A stretch of DNA of 64,000 bases from Bondarzewia mesenterica (lineage: Eukaryota; Basidiomycota; Agaricomycetes; Russulales; Bondarzewiaceae): assembly GCA_004802705.1 (NCBI GenBank), contig SGPL01000063.1:23299-87298 (forward strand), in the 5' to 3' direction. Below the pieces are notes generated by a model. It saw only the letters and a program-made list of their open reading frames with translations. It made no database searches and was not told the DNA's origin. Below are positions 1 through 13,474 of this stretch, piece by piece. Positions within the stretch are counted from its first letter, which is position 1; every line of letters begins with the position of its first letter. The position numbers and the translations under genes are program-made.

Positions 1-1306
1 ACCTTGGCGAGAGTTGATGGGACGAAAAGCGAGGCTATGGCATGATGGGCGGGATTGGGCTTCGCATTGAGGGACCTGATTGATATGCAGCATCAATGAT
101 GTTTGTTTCGCGGCAAAAAAGGAATCGAACTACGTTTCTCGCCGACGGTGATAGAATTGCCACAGGCGACTCGGATTTGTCTTCCAAGCGTCAAGTGAGG
201 CTAGCTCTTGCACATCCTATGCACAGAGTCAGGATATCTGACCGCAACGATGAGGACTTGCAGAGATTACATGTTTGAGCCATAGTCCATCTGGGCCACG
301 GTATGTGGGGATACCTATTGGAGGAATCAGATTCGACAATGGAGCTACTTCAGTGTCAGAGCGGAGACATATACATACCCGATGCCGCTGACAGTCCGGC
401 TCCTGTGAGTATGATGATACATTGAGAATCAGCTAATGCCGTTCTAAAAGACTGTATGTCAGACGATGGACGCTCCATGTTTGGTTCAAGTAAAGGTGAG
501 TGTTACAGATCAATACTCAACAATGAACGCCCGGAATGAAATGGCAAGAAAGTTCCGCACCCGGGTTCAGGCGCATTTTTGAACTCAGTTTGAATGAGAC
601 TTGTCGGAACAGATTCTATCTGCAGGATTGCCCAAGTTCGGTTGGCGGACGATCAGATAACACGGTCACTTCTCCAGAACACTGGAAGTCTTACCAGTTA
701 TATTTGTTTTTTTGCCCACAATTGGATGATGTGCCAGTAAGGGAATACGTGGATGCACAGAGCGGTGGAGTCGAAATAGTGTCATATGGGCTTCGGGCGG
801 GAGATCATGGCGGGGGGCGTAACAGCGTTTTCTCATTAGTATGTGAGTGATGATGAGACCGTACTATGGCTGAGAGTTATCGTTTCACGACTAAACTTTG
901 TACAAGATACAAAAACGACATGCTGTCCAAGTCTGCAACATCGAGAATGTATGGGTCATTCTAGGATACCAGTGTGGAGAGGCGTACGTGAAAGATTGAA
1001 TTGTACGAAGAACGGTCATTATGCAGACAATACAACGTCATAGATCATAACAGGCTCCAGGCCTCCTTCGTTTCTCGTCGTTTCGCAGGACTGACAGGTA
1101 TCACATTGCGGACGCAACCGCCCGTGAATCGTGAGGACATGCATTTATCACGTGGTCTCATCCTTTGTACGCATGCCGACTGTGCTGCCGTATCCGCTCG
1201 CCGAAATGCCAGAATAGCCACGGCCTGTGAAAAGATCGATGAGAAACGGTATCAGGAAAGGAGAGCGAGAATCATGGGTCACAGTGGCCGGGGTGTGGGA
1301 GATAGG
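1..1306. other. No recognisable gene
   Basis: Both strands contain only short open frames with no domain I recognise and no convincing chain of spliced exons. The stretch lies downstream of the MFS exporter stop codon, so its right end may hold that gene's 3' UTR. Confidence 0.4.
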
Positions 1307-3816
1307 TCAATTGAAGAAGAAAAAAACGCACGCAGGACACCCAATGACAATCCCTGCAGCCGCCAAGATGGTATTTCCCTTACCATAACCAAGTGCGCTG
1401 TACATGGCAGGCGCGAATAATGGGAAGCCAAATCCGGCCAGTGCGCGAAGGAAGGATACAGCTGCGAGTGCTGCATGATGTGGACCATAGAAAACACGTA
1501 GAATGCGACGGTTAGATACCTTGCAACAGAACGGCCGGACAAGCTACGTACCAGACGCAGCATGTAGCGTGAATGCGTCGATAACATATGTTTGTATACT
1601 CTGGAAATTAAGGATTGAGCCCGCGCCGATAAGAAGGATTCCCTGAGAGCGGATATTCCAGCGAAAGGAAATGTCAGCAATAGTATACGATGTAAAGGGA
1701 TTGGATAGCACAAACAATATCGGTCCCGATCCAATGCGAGTGGGTCTGGGCAGACCAACCTGCGATTAATAGACCTACTGGAAGGAGGATAGTCGCTGGA
1801 ACCATGGATGCTATATCCGAACCCAAACCGAATAATCCACGTTAGCGTATATCCTCTCAGCGATAGGAAAACGGATCACATACGCAATCTGTATTCCGGT
1901 CTACCAGCACCCCCCTTTTTTTCCTTGAGATAGATATATATACGATCCAACATCCGTGCATTAAGCTGCGAGGTTCCGGACAGGCCAATGCCAAGCGCGA
2001 TGTAATTGAGACCTGCAATCCCGACGTTCTCGTGGTAGATGTTTTCGAAGATTCCAGGGAGAGTAGTAATCGCCACTAAAGTCAAAGGTTCATTTCTCTG
2101 TCGGATTAGAGGACATGGTGGCGTACAATACAATTGCCCGTAAACGAATGCCATATAAAGGCCCAATAACTGCACAATTGGCTCATAGATGAATAAACTG
2201 AATGGTCGGAAAAGTGCCTTGGCAACGATTGACTTCCAGCTGCGGGTCAAAGAAAACATATGTCAGGAACGCAAACTAGATATCAAATGCAAGCGAGGAT
2301 GAAAGGTTTTATCCAAGATACGCACTGTCTATCTGCAGTCTGATACACTGTCCTCATTTGCACTAGGGCGGCCTTCTCCACATCCATACTCTGGCGTATA
2401 CGCTTGAGCTTGCGTTCAAGAAGGACCGGTGCAAAGGCTATCCGGTATCATCAGCCGATCAGTCAACATGTAAAATAAAATATAACAAGCTCATGGACGA
2501 CGGTGCTGATGGGAAATGGAACGTACTCTCTCTCAGAAAAAACAAACCCGCAAGCTGAACGACCGCATCAGCGATTGTTGTCGAGTAAAACTAGAAATAA
2601 AAACATATGAATTTTTAAGTTCAAGAGGGCATGAAGGAGAAAAATGGTGAACCCATGATCAAAAAGAAAAAGTACGTACGACCCATCGCCAATTACTCTT
2701 CTCCGCAATCCAGGCACCGACAACAGGACCCACGACAGGACCAAGCATGGGAGCAAGAGTATAAATTGCCAGAGCCTGGCCACGATTCTCGGCGTCAAAT
2801 GTGTCACCTATGACGCCTCCGCCGACCTAGTGGATGCAAGTCAATTTTATCATGTGAGCACAAAATTTAGATGAGGCAGTTTGTTGCGCGAGATCCAGAC
2901 AGTTTAGCGTGGAGTCGATGATTCAAGCGTTCAAGGGGGTAATGATACGGATGAATTGATGAACAGGCGAAGGGAAAAGCAAATCGAGGCGAAACGATGC
3001 TCACAGAGAGAGGGGCAGAGCCACCCCAGCCAGCTAAAAACCGGAAAGCGATGAGCTGGCCTTTGTTCTGGGCAAAGCCGCAGGCAAGGTTGAACGCTGC
3101 ACGATCATTGGATGAGATCAAAATCCCCTCGAGACACGAGTCGGAGGTATGTGAACGAGCGCATACCAAAAAAGAAAAGATTGGCGAGTTGAATGACGCG
3201 CGATCGGCCAAAAAGTTCGCTGAGAGGTCCAAGTAGGAGAGGTCCAAAAGCTATGATACGGATTAGGAACAAGTCAGAATGGACCATCTTCACACATCCC
3301 GTCTCTAGTGCAGACTCATATTCCAAAGCGACAAACAGCGGGGCAGCGGGAAGTGGAGAGGTTAATCGGAACGAGAACGGCACACGTACCGTATGCTAAC
3401 ACGAAAACAGATGTGGTCATGGCTATCTCAACTGTGTTTGTGATGCCAAATTCCGCTGCAACCTGCTGGGATGCGGGTGCGATCATGGAGGAGGAAATAG
3501 GGGAGATGAACGTGAAGCAGGACACGATGAGAACTGCCATCCATTTTTTCTTGTAAGTCCAGCTGTTGACATGAAGTCAACCGGGAGGGGAGATGAGATA
3601 AAAGGCACAATTACGAACACACTTTTTCGGATTTTCAGGATCGTCTGGGCCATCCCAATCCACTATCCACACCCCCTCGTCATTGCAGTTAGCGCCTTCG
3701 ACGCGAAACGTATCGACTTGCGCCTCGTGGTGGTCGGACATCTTGCGCTCGCCCTGTTCGTCGTCAATGACTGTAGGCGCGGCGGTATCCGTTTGTGCTT
3801 CGTCTTCGACCGACAT
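1307..3816 (-). CDS. MFS exporter, DHA1 drug/polyamine type
   Basis: Twelve-helix proton-coupled exporter of the plasma membrane, by family resemblance to TPO1/FLR1-like multidrug and polyamine antiporters; the substrate cannot be told. About ten exons join in frame. The N-terminal cytosolic tail is acidic and ends in DPENPKNW, a common lead-in to helix 1 in this family. The motif-A loop reads GPLSELFGRS, and motif C is seen as PMLGPVVGPVVGAWIAE near 2,730. Then come a charged central loop (ERKLKRIRQ), IFENIYHE near 2,040, and a last helix ending in VFFFFN. One splice leaves IGILLIGAGSILNFQS intact near 1,640, so the gene looks functional. The start at 3,816 gives MSVEDEAQ; an in-frame Met 30 codons upstream (3,906) is possible. 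It stands alone, next to a gene-poor tract, with no clear link to the catabolic genes further right. Confidence 0.85.
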
Positions 3817-6800
3817 GTGTGGGGAGGTATAGTTCGGCCTCGCATGGTGTGGAGAAGTAGTATTTAAACGATACGGGAAGGGTGTGGGTGCGAAAGACAG
3901 CCTCATGACAAGAAACTTGGCCGGTCAGCACCCGACGGTTCGCAACGGTGCATCCGATGGAACATGCCTTGCGAAGATTTCTCTCTCGTTGCACTCGTCC
4001 ATTGTTTTTCGATCCATGGGCCTCTTCTCATGCATCACCAAGGTGCTGAAGCAAGATGTATAAACAATCGCGAAGGAGAAACGATTGCCTTTTCAGCGAC
4101 GCAAAAGCGACAGACAAGAAAGTTATTTAACTCGGCGCAAGACTCCGAAAGTGTTCTATTTTTGGACCATGTTCCGCCGGCTGACTGAGTGTCCCGTCGC
4201 AGCCGCAACGCCGACGAGCCCACTCCACATCCACTGTCTCCATTTTCTCATCTTCATTAATGCGTCCTTCATGTTTGACCACATCCTTGCGCTCACGCTC
4301 ATTGTTCTTTCTTTCGCTGTTTCCTCCCATAACTTTCATGGCGGGGATAAATTCTGCCCTTAACTTCCCATCTGAAGCCAAGTTATTACAGGTATCTTTA
4401 AACAAACAAAGTGTCCTTACACACTATGTATATATGCGTTGAGCTTATTTCTCCAGTACGCAGACTTCCGCATTTGATGACGAGTTGCTGGTGAGTGAGC
4501 ATCTGTATTTGACTCACGATACGGGAGCAAACGTACACATTTTGTACTATGAACGACCTTAGAGTTTCCCTATCTGACGGCCGGGCGCGAAGCCACGTCT
4601 TTGACATGCCTTGCCGATGCGAGCCTTTTTACTCAACGTTCGAACGCTCAAGCACAGTGTAAGCATTAGTGATTCCCGTTGCGTCCTTCACACATCGTTC
4701 ATTGCAACGCCTTGCACCCCGTACTCTCCGAGCCGCCACTCCCACCGTGCTTCCTTCTTGCATCTCAGCCATTCATATTCAACCTCGTGGTGGAGCATTC
4801 TCAGCAACAAGGTCAGTTTCGGAATGTCCACTTTGTGTGCAGTCTTGGCGTGAGGCTCTACGCCCGTGGCATCGCGCATGGCAGGCACTCTGAATAAAGC
4901 ATAACCCTACTAATTGCACCTACTCATCTGCGAAAATCCACGTCCATCCCTTGCCTACCGTCTTATGAACTCGGCGATGTCTCATTTTGCCATGATCCTG
5001 GTAAGTTCCAGCCACAGATGTACGTTTCTTTCTCAGCAATGCCCTTTTCCGATATATTTCCATGTTTCATGATTTATCCGCGCGCCCATCCCCCCAGTCA
5101 CAGGTAAGACGCTGTAGCATGTTTGAACTCCTTTCGTGTCCCTTTGACACTCCGACTCTTTACGAAGCTCCCTGCACTCCGCAGTATCATCACGTCAGAA
5201 CGGCCAGCAAGCACGATGGGATTCCCTGAGACTCACGTACTCGAGCGTTTCAGTTTGGACCAGTAACCAAATCCTTTTTCGTGATTGCTCCCAGCTTGAG
5301 TCTCGAACCTCCCTTTCGATGCCACTTTAAGAGAGCAGGTGCGCTCGTTCATTCATCTGTGTAGTTAGTCTACAACGTCGGGCGAAGCGTCAACTTGCGG
5401 AAGAGCGAGAGATGTCATTCTGATCAGCAGCATGCGATGTATATAATGTCTCACGGTCATCCCGCGCTCGGGTGTGCATGGTGTGGGATTGAGTGGGGGT
5501 GACTTAGCATTGGTCAAGGCCTTTTCCCATCCCCGGTTCTTTTGCCTCGCTTGTGTCATGTAAGTCTTTCCCGACCATGGGTACGCATGCTGAACTCGTG
5601 TCGTCGCATCCTGTTTCAGATCGGCTGGTTGGGTATGCGGTTTCAAGTGCTGCAACAGGTGCACGTGTACGTATGACGGGTTGTGGGACTGCACGTTGCC
5701 GTGATTCGAGTTTGCATGAGGAGACTCGGTGAGCACAGCACCCTGCTTCGAGGCTTCCTTCTACCAGGTCTCGGCAAGGATGAGCGCTGTGACAGCAGCA
5801 ATTAGGTCTTATGGAGTCCAAGCGCGTGTCGCTGTAACCAACCGTCCTGCATCCGCGCGTCAGCTATAAGTAGAATCTAACGGATCGACCTCGGATATTT
5901 CCGTGGAGGTGTAGGGTGTAACGGTGCTGGGATCAGATCGGGTTCCCGAGTTCTCGACAGATCCGCAGTATTGACGCGGGCTGATGCCCTTCTGTTCTAG
6001 GTCCTCGGTCCCTGAGTCCGAGTCTTCCCATTCGTCCCTCGGCTCTTGTTGATGGTTTTCACTATACGGTGTCCAGTCGCCATGGGAATCTCGAACCTGA
6101 CGGCCATGGCTGAGCGGCTCTCCTCACGTCCCCGTATGGAGCTCCTCAGCCGTTTCAAATGCACGTACTTACAAGTAGGTTCCTCATGTTGCTTTTCTGA
6201 GTGCCCGTGGCCATCTCGTGTTACTCACGACCTCAACTGTATCCACGCAACCAGGACAGGTAAGAAATAAGTCAATGGTATACTGAACCTCACCCTATCG
6301 TCCCTCCCCCATCCGGCCTGTATGGTGGTTTCGCACGCGTCTACTGGCTCTGAAACATTCATGAATCGTTGAAGACTCGATCTGGATCAGCTGTGCGCAT
6401 GTCATGTGAGTCAGCTTTGCGATGCTGGAATTGCCCGAGACCGGTCTGCATCGAGAGCCGTGATCTGTTTCTGAAGATAAGATTCAAGTGTACTCATGCT
6501 TGCAGACTCCCATGCCCTGAAGGCACTGGTCGATTCGAGAATACCGTCGCGTCAAGCAGAGGGTCAGTAGGTACGCTTAGAACGTCTGGGTTCAGTGCTG
6601 ACATAGCCGTGAGGGCCATTCACCGTCGCTTTCATGCCGTCAGAAGACATTCTGACAAGGGAAAGTCCCGAAGAAAAAATGCTACACAATGCATGCAGGT
6701 ACTTGTAACTTTAGCTTGTGATCTTGAAAGGTGTGTCGACGGCGAACGTGTACATATGACTAACACTGCTTCAAAATCAAGGTTCGAGGATCATCCCTTC

Positions 6801-9299
6801 TCCTGTGTCCTTTCGTAGAACGTATTCATGGAGGCGTATGAGAACCTTATGGCTACAACTCTCTGCCCAATGGCCCATTGATAGCTCCGTCTTTCGTCGC
6901 GTGTGGCTGCATGCTGCGACTTGCAGTGTCTTCAATATGTGAGTACGTTGCGTATATATCTCCAATTGTCCTCGGTCCGGCGTACAAGGTGCCTTGGTAT
7001 ATGTTATTTTCTTCGGCAATTAATCTGCGGCTCGGCTACTTACTCACACTGGCAAAACAATTCAAAGGACGGACGGGATCTTGGATCTCGCTTGTGCGGG
7101 CGGCGGAGGTTTTAGAAGGGGATTTCTGGGACGACGACCTGGCATGCTGGAGATTTATGGACTCGGGGAGAAGAAATATTGCAACTCGAGGCTTGATGAA
7201 GAGCGTATGGTACGTGTTTCCCCCTCGTTATGGTTTTGCGTGCGAGCTCGACTTGATGATCTTAGCGGCCTGTCTAGGTTCTTGTTTTGATGTGGCGCAC
7301 TTGGACACCCTCACTTCCACTGTCAGGGTTGGCCCTTGAAAGCTTGATCTGGTCTGGTCCGTTTACAGCGGCCCAAGAACACGTCGAATCGCGAGCTACG
7401 CCGCGAACGATTTTCTTAGCATGTCCCTTACTGAAACGGCTGGCCTCGGCAACTTTCGACGCAGGCATCGAACTCGTTTTCTCAATGGGTGCGTGTGAAT
7501 TGCACTCTAAAAGAAGGCGGCTGCAATTTCATGATGCGTAGAAGTAGTCGCGTGAGATGATGATCATTGTTCTATCCCGTTCGTGCTGTCGTCTTCTTCC
7601 AGATCACGGCTTCGGTGCAGTTCTTGTTCCGTTAACTTCCGCGTTCGTATTCAACACTAGGGCGTTGGCCGCGTGTATCCGGGCGTGTCAGTAGTTCTCG
7701 GGATGGTAAGTACCAAGTCTCGCCTTCACGCCGTCATGTGCGGGATCCCAGGCTGCTACGTTCCATGTATTGCAGGCCTGTGGGGGGGATTAACTTGACA
7801 AAAAATAAGCAGCGCCACACCCGATTCTCCCCTCCTGAACCTGCCTGAAGTAGGCTTGAGTTTGGCAGCCGCCTCTTGAGTCTGAATTGTGCTCCATCTA
7901 GCTCTTTCAGTCCGTAACGATTGCAGAACGAAGCGTCCAGCGTACTAGTTTCATGTGAGCGTCAGTACGTCTCGTGTGTATCTCCCACATTGAACTACTC
8001 CTGCAGGACAGCCGACCGTGACTTGACCAACGTGATCCTGATCTAATCCTTGAACTATCCCATTGACGCGGCACCGTCGCTTCCGAATCCTTATGCTTTT
8101 GGCTCTCCAACTGCACAATAAATGTCACGTCAATCTAACGTGCAGTGATGCATTTCCTGCTGCACAATAAATGTCGTGCTAAAATCTTTTCAACTCGTCG
8201 GACATGAACGTGTATCATTCAACGCATCAATGAGAGTTCACAGGTATTCAAAATTGGATCACTCGGCCTAGGCGACTTGCTTCTATTCCGTGGTTCTCTC
8301 TTCCATGGCAGACAGTAGAGGGACGATCGGGTATTCCTGGCTAGGGTGCGGGATCTTGCGCGTCGGGCGGAGCCTGAGGATCGTCTGGTGCACATTGAGG
8401 ACGGAGATCCAACCCTGGAATGATTTTCTCAGGTGTGATCTCATTCGAGATACTGCAAGCACTGGAATAAGCTCGTCCGACAGAGAATCTTTTCTGCGCC
8501 TCCGTCATTTCCGAGGTTCATCACACGGCGCGGGCGTACGTACTTGCACCCACAAGAGAAGAAAGGAGAACGATGTGTCTGACCAACCTCCGATGGCAGG
8601 TTCGTGGAGTCGGATCAGAACATTATGGCACTTTTCGGTATGATGAAAATTGACCTCCGAGGCCCATCAACCCGAGCATGATGTGCATAGGCAAAAGTGG
8701 GTCGAGGGACGCTGAGGACCACATGGTGTCACCGAATTTTTCTGATCTCGACTCGAATGGCAAGTTGAACGTCGGTTGTGGACGACGGTGTGATCATCAT
8801 GGATGTGTGCCTGTGTTTGTGTGTGCCTCTGTGGACAGAACAAGGTTAGACGGTTTGAAATTGGAGGTGTCGATACTGTAACGGGTGTAAGTATGGGGCC
8901 GTGGAGTTGAGAGCGGCGGGAACCGAGAACGTACGGTGCATTCCATTCTTTGTGTCAGGGTATGTATGCGGGAACACCAAGGGGTGCATGGGATAAGTAC
9001 GAGTCGAAGGAGGAGCTTTCGACGAGTGGGCAAAGCTTCGGGCAAACCGGAAGTTGCCGATGCAGGCCGGCAGGTTCTTCGGCATTCTCCGCAAAGCGAG
9101 AGGGATCTCGAGTTGTAGGCCGACGGCAAGCAGCGAAAGCTACTGTCGAAGACACTCGAAGACAGCACAGATCTCGGCGTCTGCCGAATTTCCGAACCGG
9201 GGATGTGGCGTTTCGCGAGGCAGGGGTCAATTCGGATTATTTTAAAAAGGCGGTCGCACTTGACTTGAGTCCACTCTCTCCCCCGCTTTCTTACGAATT
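3817..9299. other. Gene-poor tract
   Basis: 5.5 kb in which I could not link any open frames into a recognised protein. Frames are short on both strands and carry no known motif. The longest (6,369-6,818, plus strand) looks random. GC content looks similar to the coding parts, so this is not an AT-rich mutated repeat island. A minor direct repeat of CTGCACAATAAATGTC lies near 8,110 and 8,159. The tract could hold a strongly decayed gene, long UTRs or non-coding transcripts. The last part carries the promoter of the cyclophilin. Confidence 0.4.
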
Positions 9300-10465
9300 A
9301 TGTCACAAAGGTATCTTTCTTCCTCTCTCTCCCATGTCATTTTCTCATTCTCATTCCTCCGTCGTAGCACTCAGAATGTTTATGTGCGTCTGTTCACGGC
9401 CTTTTGATCTGATGTCCTGACCTGACTGCTGTGCGGTGCTTTAGTTCGATATCAGTACCAACGGCGCACCAGCAGGCCGTATAATCTTCAAACTTTACGA
9501 CGACATCTGTCCCATGACTTCTCGCAACTTTCGCGAGCTCGCAACAGGCCAGCACGGCTTCGGTTACGCTGGCTCCTCCATCCATCGCATCATCCCACAG
9601 GTACGTTTTCATTTCTCCATCACTCTACTCCTTCTCGTCGATTCTCTCACCTTTTGTCGTGCGCTGACGACTTGTGTTGGTGGTGTAAGCTTAGTTCATG
9701 ATCCAAGGCGGCGACATCACAAATCGGGATGGCACCGGCGGGCGCTCGGTTTACGGACCTACTTTTCCCGGTACGTCACTTCTCCCTACCTAGCCCTTTT
9801 CATCTCCCGTCCCTCTTCCTCGCCTTCTCCAGTTTTGTCCGATTCTCGTTGGAAATGTTCGGGATCGCTCGTTTGTCCTGGGCATGCGATCAGATCTTAT
9901 GACGATGCGCTTTACTGATCCGTTTTCATCTCCGTACACGCTCTACGTATACTCACACTCCGTCCCGCGCCCGATGTCTTCGTGCCCGGTCCGCCCTCCA
10001 GATGAGAACTTTGTAGTGAAGCATGACAGGCCTGGTTTGCTGTCCATGGCCAACCGCGGTCCGAGATCTAATTCCTCTCAGGTAAGCGCACCCCATCATT
10101 CCTACTCCACTTCCCCATGTCTCATCACACTAACTTTCATTTCCCTTCACTACGGACCGGTACTTCATCGTCGCTGCTCTATGCACTCGGCTCCCGATTC
10201 CTCTGCTCGACGTGTCACGCGCCCTTTTGTACGGTCCACCTTTGCATCGACTGACGCGCAACGTCCGACACATCCATCTTCCGGCATTATGCAGTTCTTC
10301 ATCACGACAAGCCACGCTCCCTGGTGCGATGGCAAGAACGTCGTCTTTGGCGAAGTTGTCGAAGGCCTCGACATTGTGCGCTCCATCCAGACGTCGTATG
10401 CATCCGATGATATGCTCCGGCGTCCAAGCGTGCCGGTCGTGATTGAGCGCTGCGGAGTCTGTTGA
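9300..10465 (+). CDS. Cyclophilin, peptidyl-prolyl cis-trans isomerase
   Basis: Folding catalyst that isomerises Xaa-Pro bonds; single-domain cytosolic (CypA-like) form of about 165 residues. Six exons join in frame. Two tiny first exons give MSQSTQNVY, then [13 protein letters not shown]. The active-site Arg lies in HRIIPQ (CypA Arg55 region), followed by [16 protein letters not shown] and [18 protein letters not shown]. The cyclosporin-contact Trp lies in [14 protein letters not shown] (CypA Trp121), and the protein ends in IERCGVC. Some usually fixed positions are altered: Asn-Gly to Ser-Ser in the SNSSQ motif, and WLDGK to WCDGK. The enzyme may therefore be a diverged paralog and not the main CypA. 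The flanks are gene-poor and the context gives no function. Confidence 0.9.
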
Positions 10466-13400
10466 TCGAGACATGCCTTTGACGGATGTGAATGACGAGG
10501 AGCGCGAACATCCGGACAATGGAGGAGGAGAAACACATGGGAGGAAGGAACGGAGTGGCCGGACGAATGCGAAGACCGTACAGTATTATCTCATGTAACG
10601 ATCTCAGGATACTGAATATCTTAATGCGCGCCTTTCCTGTTCCCGCACGCGTTTGAAATAGCGTGGCGGGACGGAGAGAGGTTGCTATTTTGGTTCTATC
10701 TTCCGGTGGGTGATCTGTGGGGCGATGGAGGAAAGGGGGGAGGTGAAAGGAGTCGGGGAATGGATAGATGGGACGAAAGCGGCCCAGAATGGAGGAAGCC
10801 TGAGGGGAGTCGATCGACGGCCGGAGATGGAGTGGGCGGGAGGTTTGAGTCCTGCTAATGGTAATATTTATCCCACAGTGCGTCCATCCTTTCATGAATG
10901 CCCTTGAGTGTCGTCGTCCCATCTCAAACGCCCAACGATGTGGGCGCGGCGAATGTATGTTTCTGACATTCGTTTCGTAAACTCATCTTCCGCAGTTTGC
11001 ATTCACAGAAACCACTGCATCCTGTGAGATAGTGGCATGTGTATGCCTGCCCAATTTCGGTCTCCTCTCGTTTCTGAGGTACGAGTGCCGGGAATCGAGG
11101 GGACAAATGCCAACTACAAGAGTGGTCGTGTGATTGAAAAATGCTTGCAAACTGAAGGACTCCCCATCTCCGTCGATCCTGCCGCACGATTGTGTCACCA
11201 TCGTCATCCAGTTTCAGGATACCGGTGTTCGCAGAGAGTTGAGGGCGACAGTGACACGTAAACAGGTGCATCCTTTTGCTCCTGCATGCCCACACATGTC
11301 CTGCATCGTCTGCCCGCATTGGTCCATCTCTAACGGCAGAGGATTCTGTTGACGTATCTCCAAGATCGATTCGCGCTTCTTGTGTCTTCCTTTTCCTGCG
11401 CCGTTTCATGATTGGACGGCTGGTCTTATGTGAGTCGTGCTCTCATACGCCCGTCCGTTCGTGATTACGAGGTTCTCGCCTTCCAGAAGTTCTTCTCTCA
11501 GCCCCTTTCACCGCCATCGATGATTGGCCGCGTATGAAGCTTACGGGTCGGTCTTGTACATCGCCGATGCCGTCCCCGAGTACTCAGGATAAGTCAGGAG
11601 ACGAGTCATGACTCCTCACAAACATTTGGGAAGGCAATTGGCTACGCCGATGGACTTTGGCCTACTGCCGACGATGAATGTAATGACGAGGTGAGCGTTC
11701 ATCTGCAGTTCTTTGTATGCTTTGACCTCTCGACGTGCGTGCACGACGTGATCAACGCTTCCTGGTCATTGAAGGTGGTATATAGATGCGTCGTGGCCTA
11801 CGATGTGTCGTGACGCGCTTGTGTCTCACTGGTTTCCGTATCTTGGTCTTACAGGTCGACAGGCTATTAATCTTGGCTTCTTTTTCCCTGTCTACTGAGG
11901 TTGTGAGAAACATTAACATCCTTTATCATCATGGTATGCATTGCCGTCTTCGCCTTGTCCCTTGTAGAGCTCAATTCTTAGACTTGTAGGCGTGGATCCA
12001 TCGTCATAGTTCAGTTTATGACCGCAGTACTGCCCAGAGCTGCAGATACGACCGGCTCGAAGTGCCCCTGTCATTCCGGAGGAACCGTACCTCCTGACGT
12101 TTTATGTGTTGCTTGTGTTCTTCTCAATGCATTCAATACTGGCCAATGGGATGTAACAAACCGAAGTGATCATTCCTGGTGCGGGAGTTGTTTCATCTGA
12201 AGGCACAGTGTTTTCCCGCTTCTCTTATCGATTCTCTTTTCACCTCCATACACCCCCTCTCCCGCTATCTTCCTCACGACGGACGATCGATCGTGCATGG
12301 CTTTCGACAACGGCGCCTTCGTTGTATACTGAACCCGTGGCCGTTATCAATTGAGGGTCTTGTTGAAACAGACCCCGAGGCAATGCCACTGGGAGATATC
12401 GGCTGATGTCACTTCCCAGCATTCTTCAGAAGGCGTATCAAAAGAGTTCATCTCCGCTGTAGGCCCATATATATGTCAGTGAAGTGCAGTGCGTTTATTC
12501 CTTTCCTTTCTTGTGACTTGTGCCCTCACATCTTTCCGTTCGCGCGCCTTCGAAACAGCAACTTGCGGGGTATGATAGATCGTGGACGAATTTTAACACG
12601 CTATTCTCCGTCCTGTGTCCCACCGATGTGGGCGCTCACTCAAACTTACCAAGTTGGACACGAGGATGAAGTCCAAGTCGTTTAAACTGTGCTTTAACTT
12701 CGGAAGCTAGTCCCGCGGTGCCTAGACTTGGCATGATCGTAATGAAGGGGTTATTGCTTTTGCTGTCGTCACTTGTCTCGATATCCTACCCAACGTGATT
12801 CGGATGGCCGTACCGTATCGCAGGAAATGACATTTAACCTTCTGAAATGTCTCTAACAACTCACCAGTGTCCGATTACTTGGAAAGCTCGTACGAGGATT
12901 TGTCTTCTGGACTAAACAGCCAGCAACTCCATTTCGGTCAGTTTCAGAACATCGTGACCCTTTCCAAGTTGTCCATGACCCTGACAATTCGCTCTTGCGT
13001 CATATGCATCAAATCATACGATTTCTATGAGCGCGATTAGCACAGATCTTCTTGCCAGCCTGAACAGCTGACCCTTCAAGTAGGATGATCTGTCGAATAT
13101 GGGAGAACGTGGGCGCTCGTCCTGCATATGCATGCCAAAGTCGACGTAAAGCATGAGATACTGGTATGCAAAATCTAAATGCAAGATCGGAAAGAAAATT
13201 CAAATCACAGCTACAATTGCGAAAGCACAAACAATGGAGAAATCAACAATGATACAGAGCAACGATTTGGAGGCATGAATGTCCGTAAAGAATGATAGAA
13301 TACAGAAGCGGAAGGATATTAACATTTTAGTGATCAGGGCAGAGGAATCTATCCTGCTTCGTCCGGGTATAAAGGCGGCAAGATACATGATGCGACATGA

Positions 13401-13474
13401 CTAGACGTACAAATTCGTTTGCTGACTTGTTCCTTCAGCCTGCTACACAATTCTGAGCCACCATCACCGTAATT
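10466..13474. other. Gene-poor tract
   Basis: 3 kb without a recognised gene. Frames on both strands are short, and trial splicing at GT/AG sites between 11.4 and 12.9 kb gave no known domain. It may contain the cyclophilin 3' UTR on the left and the 3' UTR of the J-domain gene on the right. Confidence 0.4.

Noticed and set aside
1279..1758. 159-codon minus-strand frame
   Set aside because: It is an unspliced wrong-frame reading of the MFS exporter's last exons and introns.
8111..8176. Two copies of CTGCACAATAAATGTC
   Set aside because: Only two short copies, no array, no associated gene; likely chance or a small duplication.
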